NCBI GenBank assembly: GCA_946886855.1
Contig: CAMPJJ010000002.1
Span: 1-64,000 of the forward strand
DNA from: an uncultured Roseateles sp.
Lineage (GTDB): Bacteria; Pseudomonadota; Gammaproteobacteria; Burkholderiales; Burkholderiaceae
Reading direction: 5' to 3'
Length of the DNA: 64,000 nucleotides
Numbering within the stretch: position 1 is the first letter of the stretch; each line of letters starts with the position of its first letter. The position numbers were made by a program, and so were the translations under genes. Shown piece by piece: positions 16,035-24,279 of the stretch. The notes under the pieces were generated by a model. It did not search any database, was not told where the DNA came from, and saw only the letters and a list, made by a program, of their open reading frames with translations.

Positions 16035-16411
16035 CAGGCGCGGAACAGCTGATTCGCATCGCGCAGCTGTTGTTTGAGCAGCTTGTCACCGACGTCATCG
16101 TCGAGCCTGTAATCAGCAACAACCCGCCTGTCCCTCTGCCGCCCCAACAGCTCGTGCAATTTGATGGCTTGGCGAGCCTGCTCAGGTGAGCAAGGCTGCC
16201 CGGGATGATCGAGACGGTTAAGCAGTTGCCGATGGACGCTGCCTTTGCGAGTGTTGGCCCTCGCTCGCTTGAACACCTCGGACTCCCAATCCAGACATCG
16301 ATGGAAGGATGCGTAGTAGGCACGCGAGATCGCCGAACGCCGACCAGGCTCCTCATCCGTCAAGGCCTGTTCCTCTGCGAGGGACATGAGATCGACTGAC
16401 TTAATGGCCAT
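16025..16411 (-). CDS. HEPN-domain protein, second gene of module B
   Basis: The 128-residue helical protein resembles HEPN proteins. SAISRAYYASFHRC near residue 26 matches the core helix and carries an R-X6-H arrangement (Arg30, His37) like the RX4-6H signature of HEPN ribonucleases. VVADYRLD near residue 97 matches the second conserved helix. HEPN proteins are commonly toxins, or partners of minimal nucleotidyltransferases, in toxin-antitoxin and defence systems. The start at 16411 is preferred over a GTG at 16417 because TAAGGAG sits 7 bases before it. That site overlaps the stop codon of the upstream gene, so expression is coupled. Toxicity is inferred, not shown. Confidence 0.65.
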   Translation of the reverse strand: MAIKSVDLMSLAEEQALTDEEPGRRSAISRAYYASFHRCLDWESEVFKRARANTRKGSVHRQLLNRLDHPGQPCSPEQARQAIKLHELLGRQRDRRVVADYRLDDDVGDKLLKQQLRDANQLFRACGD

Positions 16412-16422
16412 GTTCACTCTCC

Positions 16423-17070
16423 TTACGGCTTGGCGGTCTTTGCACGTGCGAGCCTGATCCGAACATCGAGTTCGTCTTCGCTGTCGTCCTCGCCCTCACC
16501 ATCCATGAAGCTGAAAGTGAACGCACGGCAGAGAAGTCCAAGGTCAATGGCTCGATCGCTGAGTTCGCAGGTCAGGTCATGGGCATGCTTGGACGGCGCG
16601 TCGATGCACAGGATGATCTGGATGCTCATCGTGTCTTCCGGCCAGATGAAATTGATGATCGGTTCGCCGCGACAAATCTTGATGCCGTGTTCCCGCAAGA
16701 CTTCCGAGGCCAAGGTGAGACGGGCCAGCACGTCCGCGCAACTCATGCCCCAGTAGGTCAGGTAGCGGTGAATCTCTCCAGGGGCGGAAGTCCAATCCAC
16801 GGGCTTCCCGCAAGGTTCCGGCCTGCGCTCCGAGGACTCGCCGAACAACGCTTCAGGATTGCGTAGCACCTGCACCAGCGAGGCCAGGCCAGGCACATCA
16901 TCCAACGTGTCCACAGACGCCAGACCCTCCTTCATCACGAGCTCCGGATCGGAATCGGGCGGCAGCGCGAAAGGCAGAACCGACGCCCTCTCCGGCTCGA
17001 TCACGCGCTCCTGGAACGACTCGACCCCAGACTCCATCTCCAACTCATAGGCCACTTTTGCAAATCCCAT
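16423..17070 (-). CDS. Uncharacterised protein, first gene of module B (paralogue of the gene at 2686)
   Basis: The 215-residue protein has a strongly acidic segment near its C-terminus (EGEDDSEDELD) and no signal or membrane segments. It shares LFGESS, VDW, EVLREHGIKIC and IDAP with the module A protein and is about 45 residues longer at the N-terminus. It is no known nucleotidyltransferase: I see no GSxxxGxxxxxSDxD motif that would make the pair a standard MNT-HEPN system. GGAG lies 8 bases before the ATG. It is followed 11 bases on by the HEPN gene and preceded by the shared upstream element. A regulator or antidote of the HEPN partner is the simplest guess. Confidence 0.7.
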   Translation of the reverse strand: MGFAKVAYELEMESGVESFQERVIEPERASVLPFALPPDSDPELVMKEGLASVDTLDDVPGLASLVQVLRNPEALFGESSERRPEPCGKPVDWTSAPGEIHRYLTYWGMSCADVLARLTLASEVLREHGIKICRGEPIINFIWPEDTMSIQIILCIDAPSKHAHDLTCELSDRAIDLGLLCRAFTFSFMDGEGEDDSEDELDVRIRLARAKTAKP

Positions 17071-17119
17071 CGCGTATCTCCTTCACTACTTCAAAACCAC
17101 CGAGCTCACGGCTCGAAAG

Positions 17120-17235
17120 CATGCAGTGTCGGAGCGGAGAGGCGTTTGTCGATTCCCTCCGAGGGGCGTTGTGATGGGGGGCGTTGATTGAAGTAGGTCA
17201 GTCCCCCTGCGTCTATGCAGAAGAGGTCATTGATT
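17120..17235 (-). promoter_or_regulatory. Conserved upstream element of module B
   Basis: It has the same ordered blocks as the element before the 3273 gene: CAATGACCT, 13 bases, GCAGGGGGA, 21 bases, CCCCCAT, a CGCCC block, a block ending GGGAATCGAC and finally CTCCGACACTGC. The 21-base spacing between the G and C runs is identical in the two copies although the spacer sequence differs. That suggests two protein contacts at fixed helical phase rather than simple sequence carry-over. Confidence 0.55.
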
Positions 17236-17245
17236 CAACGCCGCG

Positions 17246-19453
17246 TCAGAAGCTGCGGCGCAGCGTGACGCGCACGGTGCGCGGTTCGGCGGGATGTACG
17301 TGGCGATCGGCGACCGGTGTGGCCTCGCCGGGCAGTTGCGACTCGTAGTAGTACTCGATGTCGTTGACCTTGCGGTCGAAGAGATTGAAGACGTCCAGCG
17401 TCAGCTCAGTCTTCGCGCCGAAGCGCCGGCTCACGCGCAGGTTGGTCGTCAGCGACGAACGGGACCGCACGCTGTTGTCCTCGATCAGCGCGCCGCTGCC
17501 GAGGTAGCGCCATTGCAGGCTCGCCGACCACGGGCCCACCTCGCGCACGGTCACGCCCATCGAGGCGACCATGTCGACCGCATTCGGGATTCGATTCCCC
17601 GCCGGATCGGCGTCGGAGAAACGCGCATGCGTCCACGCGAGGTCCGCGTCGATCAGCAGCCAGGGCAGCGGCACGTAGCGGTTGTTCCATTCGATGCCGC
17701 GCCGCCGGCTCGGCCGGTTGGCCTCGGTCGCGCCGGCGTCGCCGACGTAGACCAGTTCCGAATCGAAGTCCAGTTTCCACAGCGCCACCGAGCTCTGCAG
17801 ACCCGGCACGATCTCGCTGCGCAGGCCGAGCTCGTAGCCCGTGGCCTTCACCAGGCCTTGCGCCGGGTCGATCGCGCTGGTCACGCCGCGCGCATCGTTG
17901 CTGTGGAAACCGCGGCCGGCATTGACGAAGAACTCCGTCTTCGCCCACGGTCCCAGCACCAGCGAGAACTTCGGCGACACCAGCGTGTCGCGCACGTTGC
18001 CGGAGTTCCCATCGCCCGTGCGGTGGTCCACGCGGAAGCGTCCCTGGTCCGCGCGCAGGCCAAGCACCGAACGCGCCCAAGGCGCGAGCTCGACGCTGGT
18101 TTGGCCGTACACACCGGACAGGGTCTCGCGCACGTCATCGTCGCGTGTGGTGTCGGTCTCCGGATCGACGACAGTGCGCGCCACCGTGTTGAACAGCCCC
18201 ACCCTCGCCCGGTCCCGACGCACCTGGAAGCCGAACTCCGAGCGCGCCGGAAGGCCGCCCAGCGTGTGATCGAACGCGTGACTGCCGCTCAGGCCGTAGA
18301 CCTTGCGGTCATCCTTCTGCGCGAACTGGTCGCCCGCGTCGGGGCGCTCCATCGCGTAGGTGAAGTTGGAATAGAGCGCCAGCTTGTAAGCCATCGCATA
18401 GGCGGCCAGGCGGGTGGTCCCGCCGTCGGCATCGCGCTGCCATTCGCCGGACAGGCTGCTGCGGCGCGTGTCGCCGCCGTCGCTCGGATCGACTGCATCG
18501 AAGCGCCCGAAAGCGCGCCCGCCGAAGGTGCCCGCATCGATCAGGCGCTGCGGCACCTGGTCCGTCGACGTCCAATCGGCGCGGTAGTCCATCAGGCCGA
18601 TGCGCCAGCGGTCACCGCTGGCTGGCCCCGCACCGCTCGAGCCCCGGGTGCCGCCCGACAGGCTCAGCACCACATTGCGTCGGTTGAGGTTCTCGGGGAG
18701 CGTCCACGGACCGTCGTTGCGCATGGCCTCGACGGCGCCGAGCAACTGCATGCCGCCGCCGACGTCGGTCGACCCCGCCGCCAAGCCCCGTCGGTACTTG
18801 CCTTCGCCCAAGGTCAGCGCGATGAACGGATCGTCGAGCCGGCGGAAATAGCCGATGTCCGCCGACCCCGCCGCCGCGAAATCGCCGTTGCCGGCGAAGT
18901 ACGGCCCCTTGCGGTAGTCGATGCGCTCGACAAGCTCCGGGATCAGGAAGTTGAGGTCGGAGTAGCCCTGCCCGTGCGCGTGACTCGGCATGTTGACCGG
19001 CAGTCCCATGACGGTCGTGGCGAAATCGGTGCCGTGGTCGAGGTTGAAGCCGCGCAGGAAGTACTGGTTGGCCTTTCCGTCGCCGCTGTGCTGCGTGACG
19101 ATCAGGCCGGGCACGAACTCGAGCACCTCGCCCGGTCGCAGCGCCGGGCGGCTCTTCAGCAGCTCGGCCCGCACGGCGCCCTGCGAGGCGGCGTCCGTCG
19201 TGCCGATGCCGTTGTCGTAGTGGCGGCCGTTGAGCTCGACGCGATCCAGCGTCACGGGCTCCGCCCTGGCGACCTGGACCGGCCTCGGAGGCGAGCTCGG
19301 CGTCGGGGTCAGGTCTTGCGCCGGCGAAGCCGTCTTGGTCGGCGGCACGTCCGCGTTCCCTGGAATCTGGGCACACGCGGGGCCGCAGACCGCCAACACC
19401 ACCGCGCCGAAGCGCGCCCTGTTCGCGGCCCTGGGCCCTCGCCTGATCGTCAT
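17246..19453 (-). CDS. TonB-dependent outer-membrane receptor
   Basis: The 735-residue outer-membrane protein has a signal peptide ending near ACAQ and a plug domain from ~70 to 200 (VLEFVPGLIVTQHSGDGKANQ, then YFLRGFNLDHGTDFAT and YRKGPYFAGNGDF). A 22-strand beta-barrel follows and ends with the aromatic terminal residue Phe (VTLRRSF). Such receptors take up siderophores, cobalamin, sugars or other large ligands with TonB energy. The plug pattern belongs to a common proteobacterial group without a defined ligand. No regulator, TonB or inner-membrane transporter is adjacent, so the substrate cannot be assigned. The start is the ATG before the signal peptide. Confidence 0.88.
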   Translation of the reverse strand: MTIRRGPRAANRARFGAVVLAVCGPACAQIPGNADVPPTKTASPAQDLTPTPSSPPRPVQVARAEPVTLDRVELNGRHYDNGIGTTDAASQGAVRAELLKSRPALRPGEVLEFVPGLIVTQHSGDGKANQYFLRGFNLDHGTDFATTVMGLPVNMPSHAHGQGYSDLNFLIPELVERIDYRKGPYFAGNGDFAAAGSADIGYFRRLDDPFIALTLGEGKYRRGLAAGSTDVGGGMQLLGAVEAMRNDGPWTLPENLNRRNVVLSLSGGTRGSSGAGPASGDRWRIGLMDYRADWTSTDQVPQRLIDAGTFGGRAFGRFDAVDPSDGGDTRRSSLSGEWQRDADGGTTRLAAYAMAYKLALYSNFTYAMERPDAGDQFAQKDDRKVYGLSGSHAFDHTLGGLPARSEFGFQVRRDRARVGLFNTVARTVVDPETDTTRDDDVRETLSGVYGQTSVELAPWARSVLGLRADQGRFRVDHRTGDGNSGNVRDTLVSPKFSLVLGPWAKTEFFVNAGRGFHSNDARGVTSAIDPAQGLVKATGYELGLRSEIVPGLQSSVALWKLDFDSELVYVGDAGATEANRPSRRRGIEWNNRYVPLPWLLIDADLAWTHARFSDADPAGNRIPNAVDMVASMGVTVREVGPWSASLQWRYLGSGALIEDNSVRSRSSLTTNLRVSRRFGAKTELTLDVFNLFDRKVNDIEYYYESQLPGEATPVADRHVHPAEPRTVRVTLRRSF

Positions 19454-19681
19454 CCGTCCGTCGCTCCGAAATCACTGCGCACGGGGCGTGCGAAGTGCGA
19501 CGACTCTAGGCAGGCGGTGTGAAGGTTCTCTGACAACCCGGGGCCGGCTGTTGCCCGTCACTCGCGTGAGGGACAGCGCGGGCGAGGAGCGGCCCGCCGC
19601 TCCATCCGCCGCTCCATCCGCCGACCGGCCCGGCGACCGGCACGGCGACAGGCCCGGCGGCTGGACGCGCCGGTCAGCCCC

Positions 19682-20788
19682 TCAATCGAGGCCGCGCAGC
19701 GGATGCTCCGCGGCCGTCCAGGGGCTGCGGAAGAAGGCCTCGACGTCGCCGCGCGTCACGTCCTCGACGCGGGCGGGGTGCCACTTCGGCGCGTGGTCCT
19801 TGTCGATGGCAAGCGCGCGCACGCCCTCGACCGTCTCGCTGGCCGCGCCGGGCCGCAGGTGGAAGCAGTGGTGCACCAGGTCGCGCTCCATGCGCAGGTC
19901 GTCGGCCAGGCTCATCGCGCGGGCGCGCCGGACCTGTTCCAGCGTGACCGCCATCATCAGCGGCGAGCGCCGCTTCAGCGTCGCCAGCGTCTCCTGCGCC
20001 CAGGGATCGGCGTCCGCCGCGAGCGACGCGAACAGCGCCGGCACCGAGGCCGCCGAGAAATGCCTGTCGATGCAGGCGCGCGAGTGCCAGTGCTCGGCGG
20101 CCGGCGCCAGGTCGACGCGCTCCATGACGGTCGCGACCACGTGTTCGGCGCTGTCCTGCACGCCGGTCCGCAAGGCCGCCACGATCGTCGGCAGCTCGCT
20201 GCTCTGGACGAAGACGTCGCCCAGGCCGAACTCGATCGCGTCGCCCGCGCCGATGACCTGGCCGGTCAGCGCCAGCCATTCGCCGCTGTGGCCGGGGCAG
20301 CGGGACAGGAAGTAGCCGCCGCCCACGTCCGGGAACAGGCCGATGTTGGTCTCGGGCATCGCGAGCTTGGAGTGCTCCGTCAGCACGCGCAGCCGCGCGC
20401 CCTGGCTGATGCCCATGCCGCCGCCCATCACGACGCCGTCCATCAGCGCGATGAAGGGCTTGGGGAACTGGTGGATCAGGTGGTTGAGCGCGTACTCCTC
20501 GGTGAAGAACGCGTCCAGCGCTGCGTCACCGGCAAGCGCCGCCTGGTGGAAGAAGCGGATGTCGCCGCCCGCGCAGAATGCCGCGGGCTTGCCCTCGCGG
20601 CCGGCGCCCATCAGGGCGACGGCCTGGATGGCGGGATCTTTCGCCCACGCGCTCAGCAGCGCGCTCATGTCGCGGATCATCGCCAGCGACAGGGCGTTCA
20701 GCGCCTGCGGACGGTTCAAGGTGATCAGGCCCAGGCAGCCGTTGACCTCGGCCAGGATCTGCCCTTCGGATTGCAGCGACGGAATCAC
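19682..20788 (-). CDS. 3-hydroxyisobutyryl-CoA hydrolase (enoyl-CoA hydratase superfamily)
   Basis: The 368-residue protein probably hydrolyses 3-hydroxyisobutyryl-CoA in valine catabolism. Crotonase-fold landmarks are GLITLNRPQALNALS near residue 20, the oxyanion-hole segments FCAGGDIRFF and DGVVMGGGMGIS, and PETNIGLFPDVGGGYFLSR, which is characteristic of HIBYL-CoA hydrolases as opposed to hydratases. Length also fits that subgroup. Translation starts at a GTG that overlaps the stop of the upstream EamA gene (GTGA), with GGAGAG 8-9 bases before it. The frame is open far upstream, but that part has no homology pattern. Coupling to a transporter gene is unusual but clear. Confidence 0.85.
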   Translation of the reverse strand: MIPSLQSEGQILAEVNGCLGLITLNRPQALNALSLAMIRDMSALLSAWAKDPAIQAVALMGAGREGKPAAFCAGGDIRFFHQAALAGDAALDAFFTEEYALNHLIHQFPKPFIALMDGVVMGGGMGISQGARLRVLTEHSKLAMPETNIGLFPDVGGGYFLSRCPGHSGEWLALTGQVIGAGDAIEFGLGDVFVQSSELPTIVAALRTGVQDSAEHVVATVMERVDLAPAAEHWHSRACIDRHFSAASVPALFASLAADADPWAQETLATLKRRSPLMMAVTLEQVRRARAMSLADDLRMERDLVHHCFHLRPGAASETVEGVRALAIDKDHAPKWHPARVEDVTRGDVEAFFRSPWTAAEHPLRGLD

Positions 20789-21720
20789 AGCGACATCTCT
20801 CCACTCGTAGAAGCTGCCGGGCGGCGCCACGCGGCCAGCAGCTCGTTGCCAATCAATGCGGCCAGCACCATAACACCGCCGAGCAGCGCCGCCGGCGACG
20901 GCGCCTCGTCCGCCAGCAGCCAGGCCCACAGCACGCCGAGCAGCACCTCCATCAAGCCGAGCAGCGCGACCTCGGCCGCCGGCAGCACCCGCGTCAGCCG
21001 CACGACGATCAGGCAGGGCAGCGCCAGCTGGAAGATCCCCAGGCCGGCCAGCAGCAGCAGGTCCCGGCCCGACGCCGCGAAGGGCCAGGCCAGCGGCAGC
21101 GTCGCCAGCGCCGACAGCAGCGCGCCCAGCCAGACGGCGGGCAGCAGGTCGGTCTCGCCGTCGCCCGCGCGCGCCTGCAGCAGCGTCCAGTTGCTGGCCG
21201 CGGCCACGGGCACCGCCAGCGCGACGCCCATGCCCAGCCACGCCGTCGCGCCGCTGTTCATCTCGCTCGCGAACATCCAGCCGATGCCCGCGCTGGCGAC
21301 CCAGATCGCGATCCAGGTCCGCGCGGCCAGCCGCTGATGCAGGAAGACGCGCGCGAACAGCGCCGTCAGCAGCGGCCCCAGCGCCATCGTCACCAGCACG
21401 TTGGCCACGCCGGTCATCGTCAGCGCCAGCATGAAGGCCGTGTACATCACCGCCCAGCACAGGCCCGAGCCCAACACCGACGGGGCGCGGCGCAGGCGCG
21501 GCAGCGCCTGCCGCCAGTAGCCGCGGCCGCGCAGCAGCGGCAGCAGGACCGTCAGCGCCAGCGCGTTGAAGGCGCTGCGCCAGAAGGTCACCTCGAAGCC
21601 GCGCGCCGAATCGAGGTGGCGCGACACCGCGCCGGCCGTGCTCCACAGCAGCGTGACCAGCAGCATCAGCAGGACGGCGGCGCGGTGGCTCATGGCGTCA
21701 GTCGATCCCGCGCGGGCCAT
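20785..21720 (-). CDS. EamA/DMT-family membrane transporter
   Basis: The 311-residue protein has ten predicted membrane helices arranged as two EamA repeats. Each repeat carries the usual TLLWSTAGAVSR-type first helix and an A...EVALLGLMEVLLGVLWAW-type ninth helix. Family members export amino acids, nucleotides or other metabolites in either direction; nothing here defines the cargo. The ATG at 21720 has GGATGAG before it; a second ATG at 21693 is possible. The four-base overlap with the downstream HIBYL-CoA hydrolase gene implies co-translation and perhaps a link to branched-chain amino-acid metabolism. Confidence 0.85.
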   Translation of the reverse strand: MARAGSTDAMSHRAAVLLMLLVTLLWSTAGAVSRHLDSARGFEVTFWRSAFNALALTVLLPLLRGRGYWRQALPRLRRAPSVLGSGLCWAVMYTAFMLALTMTGVANVLVTMALGPLLTALFARVFLHQRLAARTWIAIWVASAGIGWMFASEMNSGATAWLGMGVALAVPVAAASNWTLLQARAGDGETDLLPAVWLGALLSALATLPLAWPFAASGRDLLLLAGLGIFQLALPCLIVVRLTRVLPAAEVALLGLMEVLLGVLWAWLLADEAPSPAALLGGVMVLAALIGNELLAAWRRPAASTSGEMSL

Positions 21721-21766
21721 GCGATCTCATCCGGTCTCCTCCGGTCCAGTTCGGTCTCCACGGCGC

Positions 21767-22912
21767 TCATTCGTCCCGGTAGACGCCGACCACCGGCGTG
21801 CCGCCGGCCTCGACCCAGCCACGGTACATGCCCTCGGTGTTGAAGCCGAGCCAGACGTTGCCCAAGGTGTCGACCGCGATCAGGCCGCCGTCGCCGCCCA
21901 CCGTCGGCAGTTCGTCGAAGACCACGCGCGCGCAGGCCTCGCCCAGCGGCAGGCCGCCGATGCGCATCAGCGCGCCGACCTCGTGCGCCGCGGCGGCGCG
22001 GATGAAGGCTTCACCGGTGCCGGTGCAGGACACCGCGACGCTGCGGTCGTCCGCATAGCACCCCGCGCCCGGGATCGGCGAATCGCCGACCCGGCCGGGC
22101 CGCTTGTTCGTCATCCCGCCGGTGGAGGTCGCCGCGGCGAGGTGGCCCGCGGCGTCGCGGACCACGGCGCCCACGGTGCCGAACTTGGTCTGTTCGTCGA
22201 GGGGGCCGCTGGCGCTCCGCGCGCTGCCGGCGGTCGGGTCGGTCGGGTGGGCCGGGTCGGTCGCGCCAGCCGCACCGGCATCGGCGACCGCCTGCTGGCC
22301 GTCATGGTCCAGCACCTGGCCGGACGCCGACGCCCTCGCCTGCGCCAGTTGCGCGAGCCGCTGCGGCGTGCCGAACCAGTCCGGCGCCACGCGCTCCAGG
22401 CCCTGCTCGAACGCGAAGCTGTCCGCCGCCGTGCCGACCAGCAGCACGTGGCCGCTGTGCGCCATCACCGCCCGCGCCGCCAGCACCGGGTTGCGCACCC
22501 GCGTCACGCCGGCCACCGCGCCGGCGCTGCGATCGCGCCCGTCCATCACGCTGGCGTCGAGTTCATGCCGCTGGTCCGCCGTGTAGACCGCGCCCTTGCC
22601 GGCGTTGAAGAGCTCGCACTCCTCCAGCCGGCGCACCGCTTCGACGGCCACGTCCATCGCGGCGTCGCCGCGGGCCAGCCGCATGGCGCCGTCGGCCAGG
22701 ATCTCCGCCAGCGCAGCGCGGTAGCGCGCTTCCATCTCCGCGCTCATGCCGGCGCGGCGGATCGTGCCCGCGCCGCCATGCAGGGCGAGCACGGGCCTCG
22801 GCAGGGAGGTGGGGAACAAGGACGGGGAAGACGTCGAGGAAGACGTTGAGGACGACGTTGAGGACGACGTCGAGGAAGACGTCGGCGGAGAGGTCGGGAG
22901 CGAGGCGGTCAT
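21767..22912 (-). CDS. Isoaspartyl peptidase / plant-type L-asparaginase
   Basis: The 381-residue Ntn-hydrolase hydrolyses isoaspartyl dipeptides and asparagine after self-cleavage. The alpha part opens with LALHGGAGTIRRAG and contains ELFNAGKGAVY. The beta part begins at the nucleophile threonine in KFGTVGAVVRD, and AATSTGGMTNKRPGRVGDSP and GTGEAFIR are the canonical substrate-binding segments. A Ser/Thr run of ~20 residues encoded by 12-bp tandem repeats lies before the conserved fold, and a ~35-residue Ala/Pro-rich insert lies just before the cleavage site. Both appear dispensable. The start ATG has only a weak ribosome binding site. Confidence 0.9.
   Translation of the reverse strand: MTASLPTSPPTSSSTSSSTSSSTSSSTSSPSLFPTSLPRPVLALHGGAGTIRRAGMSAEMEARYRAALAEILADGAMRLARGDAAMDVAVEAVRRLEECELFNAGKGAVYTADQRHELDASVMDGRDRSAGAVAGVTRVRNPVLAARAVMAHSGHVLLVGTAADSFAFEQGLERVAPDWFGTPQRLAQLAQARASASGQVLDHDGQQAVADAGAAGATDPAHPTDPTAGSARSASGPLDEQTKFGTVGAVVRDAAGHLAAATSTGGMTNKRPGRVGDSPIPGAGCYADDRSVAVSCTGTGEAFIRAAAAHEVGALMRIGGLPLGEACARVVFDELPTVGGDGGLIAVDTLGNVWLGFNTEGMYRGWVEAGGTPVVGVYRDE
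22831..22884. repeat. 12-bp tandem repeat in the N-terminal coding region of the asparaginase gene
   Basis: Four full 12-bp units (acgtcgaggaag / acgttgaggacg types) and a half unit encode a (TSSS)n segment on the minus strand. The two variant units are nested in an A-B-B-A order. Confidence 0.8.
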
Positions 22913-22973
22913 GGCGGATCTGCAGAGCCCGGAAGCCGCGCATTGTCCCCCGCCCCCGGGATGCCCCTGGCTT

Positions 22974-23013
22974 TGTCCCGGTCGGGACAGGAAAAAATCG
23001 AACGCTCGTGCTA
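22974..23013. promoter_or_regulatory. Palindromes upstream of the acyl-CoA dehydrogenase genes
   Basis: A perfect 7-bp inverted repeat TGTCCCG-gt-CGGGACA (22974-22989) is followed by an imperfect palindrome TCGAACG-ct-CGTGCTA (22998-23013) about 70 bases before the first dehydrogenase start. The second resembles the CG-centred operators of TetR-type regulators of fatty-acid genes. No such regulator is encoded nearby. Confidence 0.35.
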
Positions 23014-23085
23014 AAACCCGGCGCAGTTCCCATGACAGGCGCGGGACACGCGCCGGACCCGACATCAAGGACCGCAGGAGACGAC

Positions 23086-24264
23086 ATGGACCTGAACTTC
23101 ACGCCTGAGGAACAGGCCTTCCGGGCCGACATCCGCCAGTGGGTGGCCGAGCACCTTCCGAAGGACATCAGCCACAAGGTGCACAACGCGCTGCGGCTGA
23201 ACAAGGACGATCTGCAGCGCTGGGCCCGCATCCTGGGCAGGCAGGGCTGGCACGGCTGGGCCTGGCCGAAGCAGTTCGGCGGACCGGGCTGGAATGCCGT
23301 GCAGCGCCACCTGTTCGAAGAGGAATGCGCGCTGGCCGGCGCGCCGCGCGTCGTGCCCTTCGGGCCGGTGATGGTGGCGCCGGTGATCATGGCCTTCGGC
23401 TCGCGCGAGCAGCAGGAGCGCCACCTCCCCGGCATCATGAGCGGCGACGTCTGGTGGAGCCAGGGCTACAGCGAGCCGGGCTCGGGCTCGGACCTGGCCT
23501 CGGTCAAGACGCGCGCCGAGCGCCGCGGCGACACCTACGTCGTCAACGGCCAGAAGACCTGGACCACGCTGGGCCAGTACGGCGACTGGATCTTCTGCCT
23601 GGTGCGCACCGACACCAGCGTCAAGCCGCAGGCGGGCATCTCCTTCCTGCTGATCGACATGAAGTCGCCGGGCGTGACCGTGCGGCCGATCACCATGCTG
23701 GACGGCGAGCACGAGGTGAACGAGGTCTTCTTCGACGACGTGGTGGTCCCCGCGGAGAACCTCGTCGGCGAGGAGAACAAGGGCTGGACCTACGCCAAGT
23801 ACCTGCTCGCGCACGAGCGCACCAACATCGCCGACGTCAACCGCGGCAAGCGCGAGCTGGAGCGGCTGAAGCGCATCGCCAAGGCCGAGGGCGTGTACGA
23901 CGACCCGCGCTTCCGCGACCAGATCGCCTTGCTGGAGGTCGACATCGTCGCGCTGGAGATGATGGTGCTGCGCGTGCTGTCGGCCGAGTCCAGCGGCAAG
24001 CAGTCGCTGGACGTCGCCGGCCTGCTGAAGATCCGCGGCAGCGAGATCCAGCAGCGCTACACGGAACTGATGATGCTGGCCGCCGGGCCGTATGCGACGC
24101 CCTTCATCCAGGAAGCGATGGAGGCCGGCTGGCAGGGCGACCAGGTCGGCGCGGCCCATTGCGCGCCGCTGGCGAGCCACTACTTCAACTATCGCAAGAC
24201 GACGATCTACGGCGGCTCGAACGAGGTGCAACGCAACATCGTCGCGCAGACGGTGCTGGGCTGA
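23086..24264 (+). CDS. Acyl-CoA dehydrogenase (first of two)
   Basis: The 392-residue FAD enzyme oxidises acyl-CoA to enoyl-CoA. Landmarks are the mid-domain segment WWSQGYSEPGSGSDLASVKTR with FAD and substrate contacts, NGQKTWTTLGQYGDWIF, and the C-terminal IYGGSNEVQRNIVAQTVLG. An Arg/Glu-rich middle (RGKRELERLKRIAKAEG) matches the ~390-residue subgroup that pairs with a second, shorter dehydrogenase. GGAG sits 8 bases before the ATG. The downstream dehydrogenase gene begins 15 bases after its stop, so the two may form a heteromeric enzyme. The acyl substrate is unknown. Confidence 0.9.
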   Translation: MDLNFTPEEQAFRADIRQWVAEHLPKDISHKVHNALRLNKDDLQRWARILGRQGWHGWAWPKQFGGPGWNAVQRHLFEEECALAGAPRVVPFGPVMVAPVIMAFGSREQQERHLPGIMSGDVWWSQGYSEPGSGSDLASVKTRAERRGDTYVVNGQKTWTTLGQYGDWIFCLVRTDTSVKPQAGISFLLIDMKSPGVTVRPITMLDGEHEVNEVFFDDVVVPAENLVGEENKGWTYAKYLLAHERTNIADVNRGKRELERLKRIAKAEGVYDDPRFRDQIALLEVDIVALEMMVLRVLSAESSGKQSLDVAGLLKIRGSEIQQRYTELMMLAAGPYATPFIQEAMEAGWQGDQVGAAHCAPLASHYFNYRKTTIYGGSNEVQRNIVAQTVLG

Positions 24265-24279
24265 GGCAGGAGACACGAC

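Noticed and set aside
16025..17070. Standard MNT-HEPN (minimal nucleotidyltransferase) toxin-antitoxin pair
   Set aside because: The protein paired with the HEPN gene has no GSxxxGxxxxxSDxD or related nucleotidyltransferase motif, so the known system does not apply as such.
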